From positions 1 through 64,000 of the forward strand of contig UCKS01000032.1 of assembly GCA_900473045.1 (NCBI GenBank): a DNA stretch of 64,000 nucleotides, in the 5' to 3' direction. The notes beneath the pieces are model-generated. The model did no database searches. It saw nothing but the letters and a program-made list of their open reading frames with translations, and was not told the origin of the DNA. The DNA comes from Hyphomicrobiales bacterium (GTDB taxonomy: Bacteria > Pseudomonadota > Alphaproteobacteria > Rhizobiales > Rhizobiaceae). How positions within the stretch are numbered: the stretch's first letter is position 1; every line of letters begins with the position of its first letter. The position numbers were made by a program, and so were the translations under genes. This document shows positions 1 to 7,845 of this stretch, in pieces.

Positions 1-20
1 CCGGGGTTAAAGCCGGGGGC

Positions 21-149
21 AAGAGGGGGTCATTTTGGGGACTTTGTTTTTTCTGCCGACCTTTTTCGTCCCCCCCTTTGACCCCCTCTTTGGATCGGTC
101 TTACAGGAATAAAATATAATAATATCATATAGATATATTAAGAGGGGGT
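21..149. repeat. Three copies of AAGAGGGGGT, about 60 bp apart
   Basis: AAGAGGGGGT occurs at 21-30 (+), at 81-90 in reverse orientation (extended match AAGAGGGGGTC on both of the first two copies) and at 140-149 (+). The stretch between the second and third copies is very AT-rich. The first two copies form an inverted repeat. No gene is seen in 1-239, and the first small operon begins at 240. The layout suits binding sites for a phage regulator or replication protein, but no protein can be assigned to it. Confidence 0.6.
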
Positions 150-239
150 AACGATAAGGAAGGGGTACACCCCCACAGCGTTTTAAGAGGTGATTTTCGG
201 GCGTGCACTCACGCGTGCGCGAACAAACAGGAGGATGGC

Positions 240-413
240 ATGCAGATTATCGAAACGAAGAACGGCAAACGGCTCACTCATCACCTCGACCTTACGCAGG
301 TCGACCAACTAGACGACCGATCCGGAGACGAGCAGTTGGCGCTTGTCTGGTGTGAAACCCACAAAGACTGGGAATGGCATTACGTCCAAATCACCGAATT
401 GGGAGGAAATTGA
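240..413 (+). CDS. Small phage protein, unknown function (57 aa)
   Basis: The open frame starts with ATG at 240, six bases after an AGGAGG ribosome site, and stops at 413, three bases before the next start. The peptide is polar and acidic, with no signal peptide or membrane segment. It has an aromatic stretch near its C-terminus (WEWHYVQI). It is the first gene of a tightly packed run ending at 2400. An alternative ATG at 235 leads to an early stop and is rejected. No family is recognised. Confidence 0.65.
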   Translation: MQIIETKNGKRLTHHLDLTQVDQLDDRSGDEQLALVWCETHKDWEWHYVQITELGGN

Positions 414-415
414 AC

Positions 416-727
416 ATGACAGCAGCAGCAGAAGCATTCGCCAAAAAGCACGACATGGCCGCGACGACCGAGGACGTCGCGCGGATTAAGCGCCATCTCA
501 GCAAATTCTATGAGGCCGTCGAACTAATCGATCGCGTTCGCGACGGATGGATCCAACTGCACGATGGAGAAGCCGTCCGGAAAGCCTTTGCCAAGCAGTT
601 CAGCCACCCGACCGGTTTTGATGCCGCACTCGCCATAGCCGAAATGCCGGTCCACTGGCCGACGAAATATAGGGCCAGCGTTGCTTACCACCTGGCACCG
701 CTTCTCGACGACGTCATCAACTCATGA
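416..727 (+). CDS. Phage hypothetical protein (103 aa)
   Basis: ATG at 416 is chosen over upstream non-ATG starts because GGGAGGAAAT sits just before it and because it leaves the upstream 57-codon gene intact. The protein is soluble and mostly helical by composition, with alanine-rich and charged segments. Its stop overlaps the start of the next gene by four bases (ATGA), which suggests translational coupling. No family is recognised. Confidence 0.75.
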   Translation: MTAAAEAFAKKHDMAATTEDVARIKRHLSKFYEAVELIDRVRDGWIQLHDGEAVRKAFAKQFSHPTGFDAALAIAEMPVHWPTKYRASVAYHLAPLLDDVINS

Positions 728-1131
728 AACCGTTCGAACATTACGTCCACAACATCCCCGTCAAGATCGGAGAGAAGGAGACTGATCGCTACCTTCGCGC
801 CTTTGCGGCGATGATTGAACGTCTCGATGAAGATTCCACCCTTGGGTCCTCAACAGACCAGACCTTGGAGGCGGCGCGTAGCGCCGTCGCCTTCATCGCG
901 GACGATGCGTTTCGGCAGGGATTTGAGACGTGCCACGCCAACGTCGTTGTTCCACTAAAGGAAAGCACCATGACCAAGACTGACGCGATGGCAGCAGTTA
1001 AAGCTCACGGCGTGAAAATCCACCGGGCGATTGCAGATCATTTCGAAGATCCACCCGGCGGCCCGACCAGCATCTCGGTTGAAATTGAAGAGCTTGAACT
1101 TCCGCCAGCGCGGCTGGAGGTTTCGCGATGA
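724..1131 (+). CDS. Phage hypothetical protein (135 aa)
   Basis: It begins in an ATGA overlap with the previous gene and ends in another ATGA overlap with the next, so three genes here are probably one coupled translation unit. The sequence is soluble and acidic. The C-terminal 50 residues hold a proline-containing acidic tail (EIEELELPPARLE). No conserved domain is recognised. Confidence 0.75.
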   Translation: MKPFEHYVHNIPVKIGEKETDRYLRAFAAMIERLDEDSTLGSSTDQTLEAARSAVAFIADDAFRQGFETCHANVVVPLKESTMTKTDAMAAVKAHGVKIHRAIADHFEDPPGGPTSISVEIEELELPPARLEVSR

Positions 1132-1349
1132 ATTGGACCCACAAGGATTTGCGGCTCACGAAGCCACAGGCGGATTTCCTCACAAACCGCGGGCAATCAA
1201 GCGTTCACGAAAAGATACAGGACCGCACCGAGCTGATCCTCTCGCAGCGAAGGATGCTGAAATGGAACCCGCAAAGCGATGGCACTTATAAGCTTGTCCC
1301 ATCCCAAAAGGGACTTGCCGCAATCGACCAGTTTACCAGGAGGGCCTAA
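1128..1349 (+). CDS. Phage hypothetical protein (73 aa)
   Basis: A basic small protein that starts in the ATGA overlap at 1128. The middle segment (LSQRRMLKW) followed by a short strand-turn pattern ending in KGLAAIDQ resembles the tail of a winged-helix or small DNA-binding fold, but this is only an impression. It lies just upstream of a 348-aa protein and has no membrane or export signal. Confidence 0.65.
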   Translation: MNWTHKDLRLTKPQADFLTNRGQSSVHEKIQDRTELILSQRRMLKWNPQSDGTYKLVPSQKGLAAIDQFTRRA

Positions 1350-1353
1350 ATCT

Positions 1354-2400
1354 ATGGAACGCACCGCACAGCAGCATCGCGCCGAAACGGAATCATGGGC
1401 GGCAACCGCCCCAAAGAATGACTCGACCATTTTCGGCCGAAAGCTAAAGACGGACAATCCGAGAAACCGCGACCTGTCGAACCTAAGCGCTCTCCTAGCC
1501 ATGAGGAGCCGTCCCATGGGGGTGGCCGAGGGCGTACCGACCGAGCCGGAGCCAATCATCCAGACCAACTGGAGGATCGCGCCTGCTAACGACAATACCC
1601 CGCCAGAAGACGGCTTCGGCGCCGATCGATCCACCGAAATTGTACCATCCATCGAAAAAATCATGGAGGCTGCCAAGTACAAGCCTGAGCAGGGATTTTA
1701 TATCGACGAACGAGACAAGCGGCACAAGATCACCATCGCCATCGGAAACCTCAAGTTCAGCGACGGGTCGGCGGTGGAGCAGTGCTTCATACGCGCGCCA
1801 GATGGATCCATCGTTGAGGGGACAGCCCTGTTGCCGATCGGTGCGTTGACTCAATCGCGTGAGAAAAGCACGCGCGACAAAGGCGGCGATGAAGAAGCAA
1901 CCGGTTCGAATGCTCATTACCGGTGGATGGTCAAAGGCCGGATCGCCAAGCCGCCAAAGATGAAGCCGAAAAAGCAGGAGCGCTTGGCCATATCGAAAGA
2001 ACAGGCGCGGGAGATGCTTGCAGAGGCCTATGCCAACACTCCCGTGCTGCCGGACGTCAAGAGCTTCGACGATGGCTTCCCGGCCAGTCCAACAAATCTT
2101 CGCCAGCTCTTTATGGCCGGCCGAAAAGGCAAAAAAGGGGAATCCGGCTCTCAGGCTTGGCAGGATATCTTCACTGAAAAGGAGAACCGTGAACAGTTCG
2201 CCAGGGGCTTGGACGCCATGCAGGAGGAGCATTTCCATGTACTGACCGAGGCCATGTCAGCGACAAGCCTGCGCCAACTCGGCGAGGCGCGTGGCTTCAA
2301 GGGTCGGCACGCGATCGACGCCGGCCGCCGTCTACTTGTGGCTGCGAATGACAATTTCGTTGAGGCGATGAAGCTTGCTGAATACGCCAAGGCGAGTTGA
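1354..2400 (+). CDS. Large phage hypothetical protein (348 aa), unknown role
   Basis: ATG at 1354 follows CAGGAGGG at 1338-1345 and is preferred to the longer frame, which would overlap the upstream gene by about 70 bp. The N-terminal 100 residues are polar and probably disordered. Around residues 100-180 there is a strand-rich stretch, then a lysine/proline-rich linker (KPPKMKPKKQ), then a helical C-terminal part. No nuclease, ATPase or helix-turn-helix motif can be picked out. As the last gene before the packaging module it might be a late-gene activator or packaging accessory, which is inference from position only. Confidence 0.7.
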   Translation: MERTAQQHRAETESWAATAPKNDSTIFGRKLKTDNPRNRDLSNLSALLAMRSRPMGVAEGVPTEPEPIIQTNWRIAPANDNTPPEDGFGADRSTEIVPSIEKIMEAAKYKPEQGFYIDERDKRHKITIAIGNLKFSDGSAVEQCFIRAPDGSIVEGTALLPIGALTQSREKSTRDKGGDEEATGSNAHYRWMVKGRIAKPPKMKPKKQERLAISKEQAREMLAEAYANTPVLPDVKSFDDGFPASPTNLRQLFMAGRKGKKGESGSQAWQDIFTEKENREQFARGLDAMQEEHFHVLTEAMSATSLRQLGEARGFKGRHAIDAGRRLLVAANDNFVEAMKLAEYAKAS

Positions 2401-2918
2401 GGGAATATAATCGCAACTCAAAACCCTGTGAAGGTGAAGGGATGGCGCTCATGGCGTTGTCCCACTTCCTTCCGCTCACCCATGTGTGACGGACGCTCCG
2501 TTATGTGTCGGGACAGCCGCAAGGCAGGGCGACACCGCTGAACGCGGGCGTAACTCTACGCAAGGGACTAACGACTGCAGCGCGCCTTGGCGTGACGGTC
2601 GCCCTTGCTCTACCCCATACAGCAGTGTCTAGGGTCTGACCCGCGACACCACCTATCGTGGTGCACTGCTGTTGCCCATACGGCACGACATTCGCCGCTA
2701 GACCCATGCGCTATAGGCGCTGTGTTCGGTGTTGTGCTGTTGCCAATTGCCAGGATGGTCGCCGGGAAGATGCGCTATGCGCTGACCTGTCGTCACCAGT
2801 GGCATACCCCATACCCACAGGCTCCGTCTCCTCGGCTGTCGTGGGTGTCCTGCGGCCTGCTCTCCTTGATCTTCACTGATCGGATTGAGCGGGCCGCGTT
2901 TGTTTTTTGTGGTGGTGT
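2401..2918 (+). other. Gene-free region upstream of HNH/terminase; candidate packaging (cos) region with strong secondary structure
   Basis: No convincing gene lies in these 518 bases. A 153-codon frame from 2605 overlaps the HNH gene, has no ribosome site and reads as noise. The DNA holds a perfect hairpin (CACCAC, five-base loop, GTGGTG at 2647-2663) directly followed by CACTGCTGT (2664-2672), which pairs with ACAGCAGTG at 2619-2627, giving a branched fold. In HK97-like phages the packaging site lies next to the HNH and TerS genes, so a cos site here is a reasonable inference. A structured RNA leader is the alternative. Confidence 0.45.
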
Positions 2919-3284
2919 ATGCCAGCCCGTTCTCCTCGCTTCAATCCGCCCACCCAACGAACCACCAAGCAACGTCGTGCTGATGCAGAGCTATCCAGAG
3001 AGGATACACCTTGGCGTCGATGGTACGGAACGGGAAGGTGGAAGGCAACGCGAGAGCGTCACCTGAGCGAGGAGCCTTTGTGCCGCATGTGCATCGAGGT
3101 TGAGGATGTAACGGCCGCTACGGTATGCGACCATATCACTCCCCACCGCGGGGATGAGACGCTGTTCTGGTCTGGCCCATTTCAGTCGCTCTGTGCCTAT
3201 CATCACAATAGCACGAAGCATCGTGAAGAGATGATGACTGCACATCGCATAAATATCAATGATATCAATAGGTTGCTCGATTGA
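2919..3284 (+). CDS. HNH endonuclease, packaging-associated
   Basis: A 121-aa HNH nuclease. The pattern is CxxC (LCRMC, residues 54-58 region), then the His of CDHITP, and the distal LCAYHHNSTK, which together give the zinc-knuckle and catalytic histidines of phage HNH proteins. The start at 2919 (MPARSPRF) is chosen because the upstream extension only has a TTG start. In HK97-type phages such HNH proteins sit beside TerS/TerL and are needed with them for site-specific genome cleavage. Position and size fit that role. The product acts in the cytoplasm during packaging. Confidence 0.9.
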   Translation: MPARSPRFNPPTQRTTKQRRADAELSREDTPWRRWYGTGRWKATRERHLSEEPLCRMCIEVEDVTAATVCDHITPHRGDETLFWSGPFQSLCAYHHNSTKHREEMMTAHRININDINRLLD

Positions 3285-3384
3285 TGGGCGGGGTGGATCA
3301 AAAGTCGACGATCCCCCGCCCCATCTACCGTCGGCCCAAGCAATTTTTCACATCCGCAAAATTCGAAATCCGGAGATAGGTGCC

Positions 3385-3768
3385 ATGGCAAGACCAAGGA
3401 AGCCGACGGCTGCCCTGGAATTGAAGGGCGCTTTCAAGAAAGACCCGCAGCGCAAGACGGAACGCAAGGACGAACCAAAGCCATTGGGCGCGGTCGGTCC
3501 TGCTCCGACATTCTTCGATGCCGATGAAAAGCTGATTTGGGAAGACCTCGCCGGATTCGGTTTCTGGCTGACGGACGCCGATCGGTTGATGCTCGAAATC
3601 GCGGTGAAGCTCATGTCGATGTTCCGCAAGAACGCGCTCGACGGCGGCGGCATCTCCAAACTCATTACGGCTCTGTCGAAGCTGGGTTTCAGCCCGACTG
3701 ATAGAAGCAAGGTGCAGGCGCCAGGCGCCAAGGAGCCCGACGCGGACCCGTACGCAGACTTCAAGTGA
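3385..3768 (+). CDS. Terminase small subunit, P27 family
   Basis: The 127-aa product starts at 3385 after CGGAG. The N-terminus (MARPRKPTAALELKG) is typical of P27-type small terminases, and the centre (ADEKLIWEDLAGFGFWLTDADR) gives the helical core. The C-terminus is acidic and flexible (KEPDADPYADFK). It should recognise the phage packaging site and load the large subunit. The gene is four bases upstream of terL. Confidence 0.9.
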   Translation: MARPRKPTAALELKGAFKKDPQRKTERKDEPKPLGAVGPAPTFFDADEKLIWEDLAGFGFWLTDADRLMLEIAVKLMSMFRKNALDGGGISKLITALSKLGFSPTDRSKVQAPGAKEPDADPYADFK

Positions 3769-3772
3769 GATC

Positions 3773-5479
3773 ATGGAAATCGATGTCGAGAAGTATCCGC
3801 ACGTAGCGGCAGGCTACGGCTATGCCCTTGACGTTGTCGCTTCCAAAGTATCGGCTTGCGAGTATGTGAAGCAGGCTTGCCAGCGGCAGCTTGATGATCT
3901 TGCCCGTTGGGCGTCCGATGTCGAAAGCCCATATTATTTTGACCACGAGGCAGCCCAGAAGGTCTGCACATTCACGTGTTTTCTGCCTCACATCAAAGGC
4001 CCTTTGGCAGGCGAAAGCCTAACCCTTGAGCCTTGGCAGTCGTTTATCCTCACTACGGCGTTTGGCTGGTTGCGTAGGGATAACGGCAAGCGTCGCTTTC
4101 GGCGGGCGTACACGGAAGTCCCTCGCGGCAACGGCAAGACCACCCTCTCTGATGGACCGGCGCTTTATTGTGGCTTCGGCGAGAAGGAGGGCGGCGCCGA
4201 GGTGTACTCAGCTGCCCGTACGCGCGATCAGGCTAAGGTGGCGTTCGCCGCTGCCCAAGCTATGCTCCGGCGCGCCACAGGGTTGCGCAAGGCCCTTGGC
4301 ATCGATGTCGAGGCCCACCGCATCATCCAGATGCGGTCTAACAGTTATTTCGAGGCGCTGTCCGCGGACGCCGACTCGCTTGACGGGAAGAATGTCCATT
4401 TCGCACTCATTGACGAGTTGCACGCCCACCGTGACCGTAGCGTCTATGATGCTATTGAAACCGGCGCGGGCAAGCGCAACCAGTCGATGGTCTGGGCCAT
4501 CACCACGGCCGGTGCAGACAAGACGGGTATCTGCTACGAGCACCGAACCTATACGCTGAACATCCTCAAGGGGACAGTTCAGGACGATAGCTACTTTGGC
4601 ATCGTCTATACGATTGACAAGGATGACGACTGGACGGAAGAGGCGACCTGGCGGAAGGCTAATCCGAACTATGGTATATCGGTCGAGCCCGAGCACGTCG
4701 CCAACCTATGCCGCAAGGCCATGTCTTCTCCTGCTTCGCAGGCCAACTTTCTAACCAAGCACTTGAACGTCTGGATCCAGACGAACGAAGCTCTCTACGA
4801 TATGCGAGCTTGGGATCGTTGTTACGACGAGTCAGTCGAGATCGAAGACTTCATCGGCATGCCCTGTCGCATTGCGGTTGACTTGGCTTCAAAAGTCGAC
4901 GTGGCTGCGGTTGTTGCCTTGTTCGAGAGGGGCGGGAAGGTCTTCCCGTTTTCTTGGTTCTACGTTCCAGAGCAGGCCATTATCGAAAGTCGCAATGACT
5001 CCTACAAGGGCTGGGAGGTCGAGGGAAAACTTATCACTACCCCCGGCGACGTTATCGATATTGACCGCATCGAGGCAGACATCATCGAGTTGTCTGGTCG
5101 ATTCCAGGTATTAGAGATCGCCTACGACCCTTGGCAAGCGCAGCAGATGGCCAACCATCTGACCGAGCAGGGTGCTAACGCTGTTGAGTATCGGCAGACG
5201 GTTCAAAACTTCTCAGAGCCAACCAAGGAGCTGGACGCACTGATGCGCTCCGGCAAGATGGCCCACTCCCACGGCCCGCGTGACCCGCTTTCGTGGATGA
5301 TTGGCAACGTTGTTGGCCACTACGACGCAAAAGAAAACGTCTACCCCCGCAAAGAGCGCCCAGAAAACAAAATTGACGGGGCGGTTGCCCTGATCATGGC
5401 GCTTGGACTTCATCTTCGCTCAGTAGATGGCGGCGGGAATATCGGCGACTTTATCGACAATATGGTGATGGTGATTTGA
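3773..5479 (+). CDS. Terminase large subunit (ATPase/nuclease)
   Basis: 568 aa, the usual length for this family. The N-terminal motor domain has a Walker A at residues 117-123 (PRGNGKT) and a Walker B at 211-215 (ALIDE), followed by the coupling region with ITTAGADK. The C-terminal half carries the RNase H-like nuclease, with an acidic residue in CRIAVDLASKVDVAA and later AYDPWQAQQM and NKIDGAVALIMALG. It packs DNA into the prohead through the portal. Its stop overlaps the portal start (TGATG). Confidence 0.97.
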   Translation: MEIDVEKYPHVAAGYGYALDVVASKVSACEYVKQACQRQLDDLARWASDVESPYYFDHEAAQKVCTFTCFLPHIKGPLAGESLTLEPWQSFILTTAFGWLRRDNGKRRFRRAYTEVPRGNGKTTLSDGPALYCGFGEKEGGAEVYSAARTRDQAKVAFAAAQAMLRRATGLRKALGIDVEAHRIIQMRSNSYFEALSADADSLDGKNVHFALIDELHAHRDRSVYDAIETGAGKRNQSMVWAITTAGADKTGICYEHRTYTLNILKGTVQDDSYFGIVYTIDKDDDWTEEATWRKANPNYGISVEPEHVANLCRKAMSSPASQANFLTKHLNVWIQTNEALYDMRAWDRCYDESVEIEDFIGMPCRIAVDLASKVDVAAVVALFERGGKVFPFSWFYVPEQAIIESRNDSYKGWEVEGKLITTPGDVIDIDRIEADIIELSGRFQVLEIAYDPWQAQQMANHLTEQGANAVEYRQTVQNFSEPTKELDALMRSGKMAHSHGPRDPLSWMIGNVVGHYDAKENVYPRKERPENKIDGAVALIMALGLHLRSVDGGGNIGDFIDNMVMVI

Positions 5480-6708
5480 TGGGTTCGTTTTTTGACCGGT
5501 GGCGCGGAACGCCCATCAAATTGACCGACGGCGAGTTTTGGCGCGGATTTTTCGGCCTTGGAACGACCTCTGGCGAGGTTGTTACGATCGAAACTGCGCT
5601 GCAGCTTGATGCTGTATGGGCGTGCGTCAACCTAATCCGGAATGCCATCGTCATGCTGCCGTGCCTTGTTTACAAGGATGACGGCGTGACGGTCGATAAA
5701 TCGTCGGATTTGTACCAACTTCTGCATGATATGCCGAATTTGGACGACACGGCCTCTGATTTCTGGGCCATGGTTGCGCTTTGCTTGTGCCTCGACGGCA
5801 ATTTCTTTGCCGAGAAAAAGTACAACGGCACGAAGTTGATTGCGCTGAACCCATTGGCGCCGCTGGACGTGAACGTCTGCCGGGACAAGAGCAACAATCG
5901 CTTCTACGAGGTGACTGAATCGGGGAAAGTCCGGAAAATCCCGGAAAACAAGATGTTCCACGTTCGTGGGGCTGTTTTGCCTGGCTGTGACCGCGGCATG
6001 TCTCCGATCGGAGTTTGCCGCAATACGGTTGGCAATGCGCTGGCCGGTGAGCGTGTGGCTGGCAAGATGTTTGCCAACGGCTTTCAGGTTGCTGGCATTC
6101 TTTCGTCTGACCAGATCCTGAAGCCTGAGCAGCGCAAGCAGCTCGGCGAGACGCTTCAGCAGTTCGCTGGCTCCGACCGCGCGGGCAAGGTTGCGGTTCT
6201 TGAAGCTGGACTGACATATCAGCAGCTCACGATTGATCCTAAAGATGCGCAGATGCTCGAGACGCGCCAATACAGCGTCGAGCAGATTTGCCGCATCTTT
6301 GGCGTCCCCCCGGTGATGATTGGCCACGCTTCAAATGGCACGACCACTTGGGGATCTGGAATCGAGCAGTTGATTCTGCAGTTCATCAAGACGTGCATTG
6401 GCCCGATGGTCAAAAGCATCGAGTCCGCCGTCTATCGCGACCTTCTCGACAGCAAGACCCGGAAAACGACATCGGTAAAGTTTGGCCTCGAAGGATTACT
6501 TAGAGGTGATAGCGGCGCACGTGCCGACTTTGTCTCCAAGATGATCCAGTCCGGCGTTTACACGGTCAACGAGGGGCGAGCCTACGAAAACAAGGCTCCA
6601 GTGACGGGCGGCGAGAAGTCGATCGTCAACAGCACGATGACCCCGCTCGAAAAGCTTGGCGAAGAGCCAGTAACGGCCCCTGCCGCGCCATTGAAGGCCG
6701 CCGCTTAA
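5479..6708 (+). CDS. Portal protein, HK97 family
   Basis: 409 aa from ATG 5479, whose first base is the last base of the terL stop; the preceding TTG is less likely. Typical features are the N-terminal SAVWAC-like segment (LDAVWACVNLIRNAI), the HVRG motif region, GMSPIGVCRNTVG, and the stretch FGVPPVMIGHASNGTTTWGSG, which is diagnostic of HK97-type portals. It forms the dodecameric ring at one capsid vertex, docking the terminase and later the connector. The C-terminal 25 residues are low-complexity and proline/alanine rich. Confidence 0.96.
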   Translation: MGSFFDRWRGTPIKLTDGEFWRGFFGLGTTSGEVVTIETALQLDAVWACVNLIRNAIVMLPCLVYKDDGVTVDKSSDLYQLLHDMPNLDDTASDFWAMVALCLCLDGNFFAEKKYNGTKLIALNPLAPLDVNVCRDKSNNRFYEVTESGKVRKIPENKMFHVRGAVLPGCDRGMSPIGVCRNTVGNALAGERVAGKMFANGFQVAGILSSDQILKPEQRKQLGETLQQFAGSDRAGKVAVLEAGLTYQQLTIDPKDAQMLETRQYSVEQICRIFGVPPVMIGHASNGTTTWGSGIEQLILQFIKTCIGPMVKSIESAVYRDLLDSKTRKTTSVKFGLEGLLRGDSGARADFVSKMIQSGVYTVNEGRAYENKAPVTGGEKSIVNSTMTPLEKLGEEPVTAPAAPLKAAA

Positions 6709-6717
6709 GGAAACCAC

Positions 6718-7836
6718 ATGAAATACGCACACATTCTCTCGGCTTTCGCGGCCGAGCCGTGGGCCATGCAGCCGGAAAAGCTGGGTGCGCTGACGCGGTT
6801 TCTCGCTTTCAAGGCTGCCGGAGGCGCCTATAGCGCCGAGGATGTCGCTGCGGTCATCGATCGGGCGAAATCGCAGGAGATTGCCCGAAAAGAGGGCGCT
6901 GTGGGGGTTATCCCGGTTTACGGCGTCCTTTCACAGCGAATGGGCATGATGTCCGAAATGAGCGGCGGCACGTCCTACCAGACGCTGGCCCGCTCGCTCC
7001 ATCAGGCCATCGCCGATCCCGAAATCAAGGCGATCGTCCTGGATATCGACAGCCCTGGTGGCTCGGTCCCCGGCACGGAGGAGCTTGGCGCGGAAATCCG
7101 GCGGCTGCGGGGCGGCGACAAGCCGATTATTGCGCAGGTCAACAGCCTGGCGGCTAGCGCTGCCTACTGGATCGCCGCGTCGGCCGACGAGATCGTGGTG
7201 ACGCCATCCGGTCGAGCCGGCTCCATCGGCGTGTACACTGTCCATGATGACGTTTCCAAGGCTTTGGCCGAGGAAGGCGTCACGCGCACATACATTTCGT
7301 CCACGCCTGAAAAGGTCGAGGGCAACGAGACCGAGCCGCTGTCGAAAGATGCACAGGCCTTCATTCAGGAGCGCGTAAATCGGTCATACGATCGATTTGT
7401 TGCCGCCGTGGCCGACGGTCGGGGTGTTTCCAAGTCGAAGGTGCTCGACGGATTCGGCAAGGGACGCGTGTTCTTCGCTGAAGAGTTGCTTGACCGCGGC
7501 ATGGCCGACAGCATCGCGACACTGGACGAGACGCTGGCCCGATTTGGAGCATCCATCGCTCCGGAGCCGGTGCGTCGTCTGCGTGCTTCCAATTCCTCTC
7601 GCGCTGAGGCTGCCAATGAACTGGCCGCCAAGATGCGGACGGGCGAACCCATTACCAAACGTGAGTTTGAAAACGGCCTCAAGGGACTTGTTGGCCTTTC
7701 GAACTCAGAGGCAGAGCGGGCCGCTCGGCTCTACCTCAAGACTGATCAGGGGGCTCCTGACGAGACGGATGCTGCTGCTTTGGCAGCCCTAGACCGGCTT
7801 TTGGCCGAAGCAAACACACCACTCATCAAACAATAG
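6718..7836 (+). CDS. Prohead protease, S49/SppA-like
   Basis: 372 aa, in the slot between portal and capsid. A ClpP/crotonase-type fold is shown by DIDSPGGSVPG (110-119), the catalytic serine S147 in NSLAASAAYW, and the general-base lysine K199 in STPEKVEGNE, matching the Ser-Lys dyad of the SppA family. GRAGSIGVYTVH (165-176) is the usual post-serine segment. About 110 C-terminal residues are helical and may act as an internal scaffold, as in other protease-scaffold fusions. It should cleave the capsid N-terminal region during maturation. Confidence 0.93.
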   Translation: MKYAHILSAFAAEPWAMQPEKLGALTRFLAFKAAGGAYSAEDVAAVIDRAKSQEIARKEGAVGVIPVYGVLSQRMGMMSEMSGGTSYQTLARSLHQAIADPEIKAIVLDIDSPGGSVPGTEELGAEIRRLRGGDKPIIAQVNSLAASAAYWIAASADEIVVTPSGRAGSIGVYTVHDDVSKALAEEGVTRTYISSTPEKVEGNETEPLSKDAQAFIQERVNRSYDRFVAAVADGRGVSKSKVLDGFGKGRVFFAEELLDRGMADSIATLDETLARFGASIAPEPVRRLRASNSSRAEAANELAAKMRTGEPITKREFENGLKGLVGLSNSEAERAARLYLKTDQGAPDETDAAALAALDRLLAEANTPLIKQ

Positions 7837-7845
7837 GAGCCACCC

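Noticed and set aside
2401-2918. HEARO/omega-RNA-like element beside an HNH gene (IscB type)
   Set aside because: The HNH protein is only about 121 aa, has no RuvC parts and is the packaging type next to terminase genes, so the RNA cannot be an IscB guide.
2605-3066. 153-codon open frame upstream of and across the HNH gene
   Set aside because: It overlaps the HNH gene in another frame, has no ribosome site and an unnatural mix of Cys, His and Pro; the HNH frame carries the conserved residues.
7414-7792. Frames in other phases inside the prohead protease gene
   Set aside because: Arg/Ser/Pro-rich shadows of a GC-rich gene; the protease frame carries the catalytic residues.
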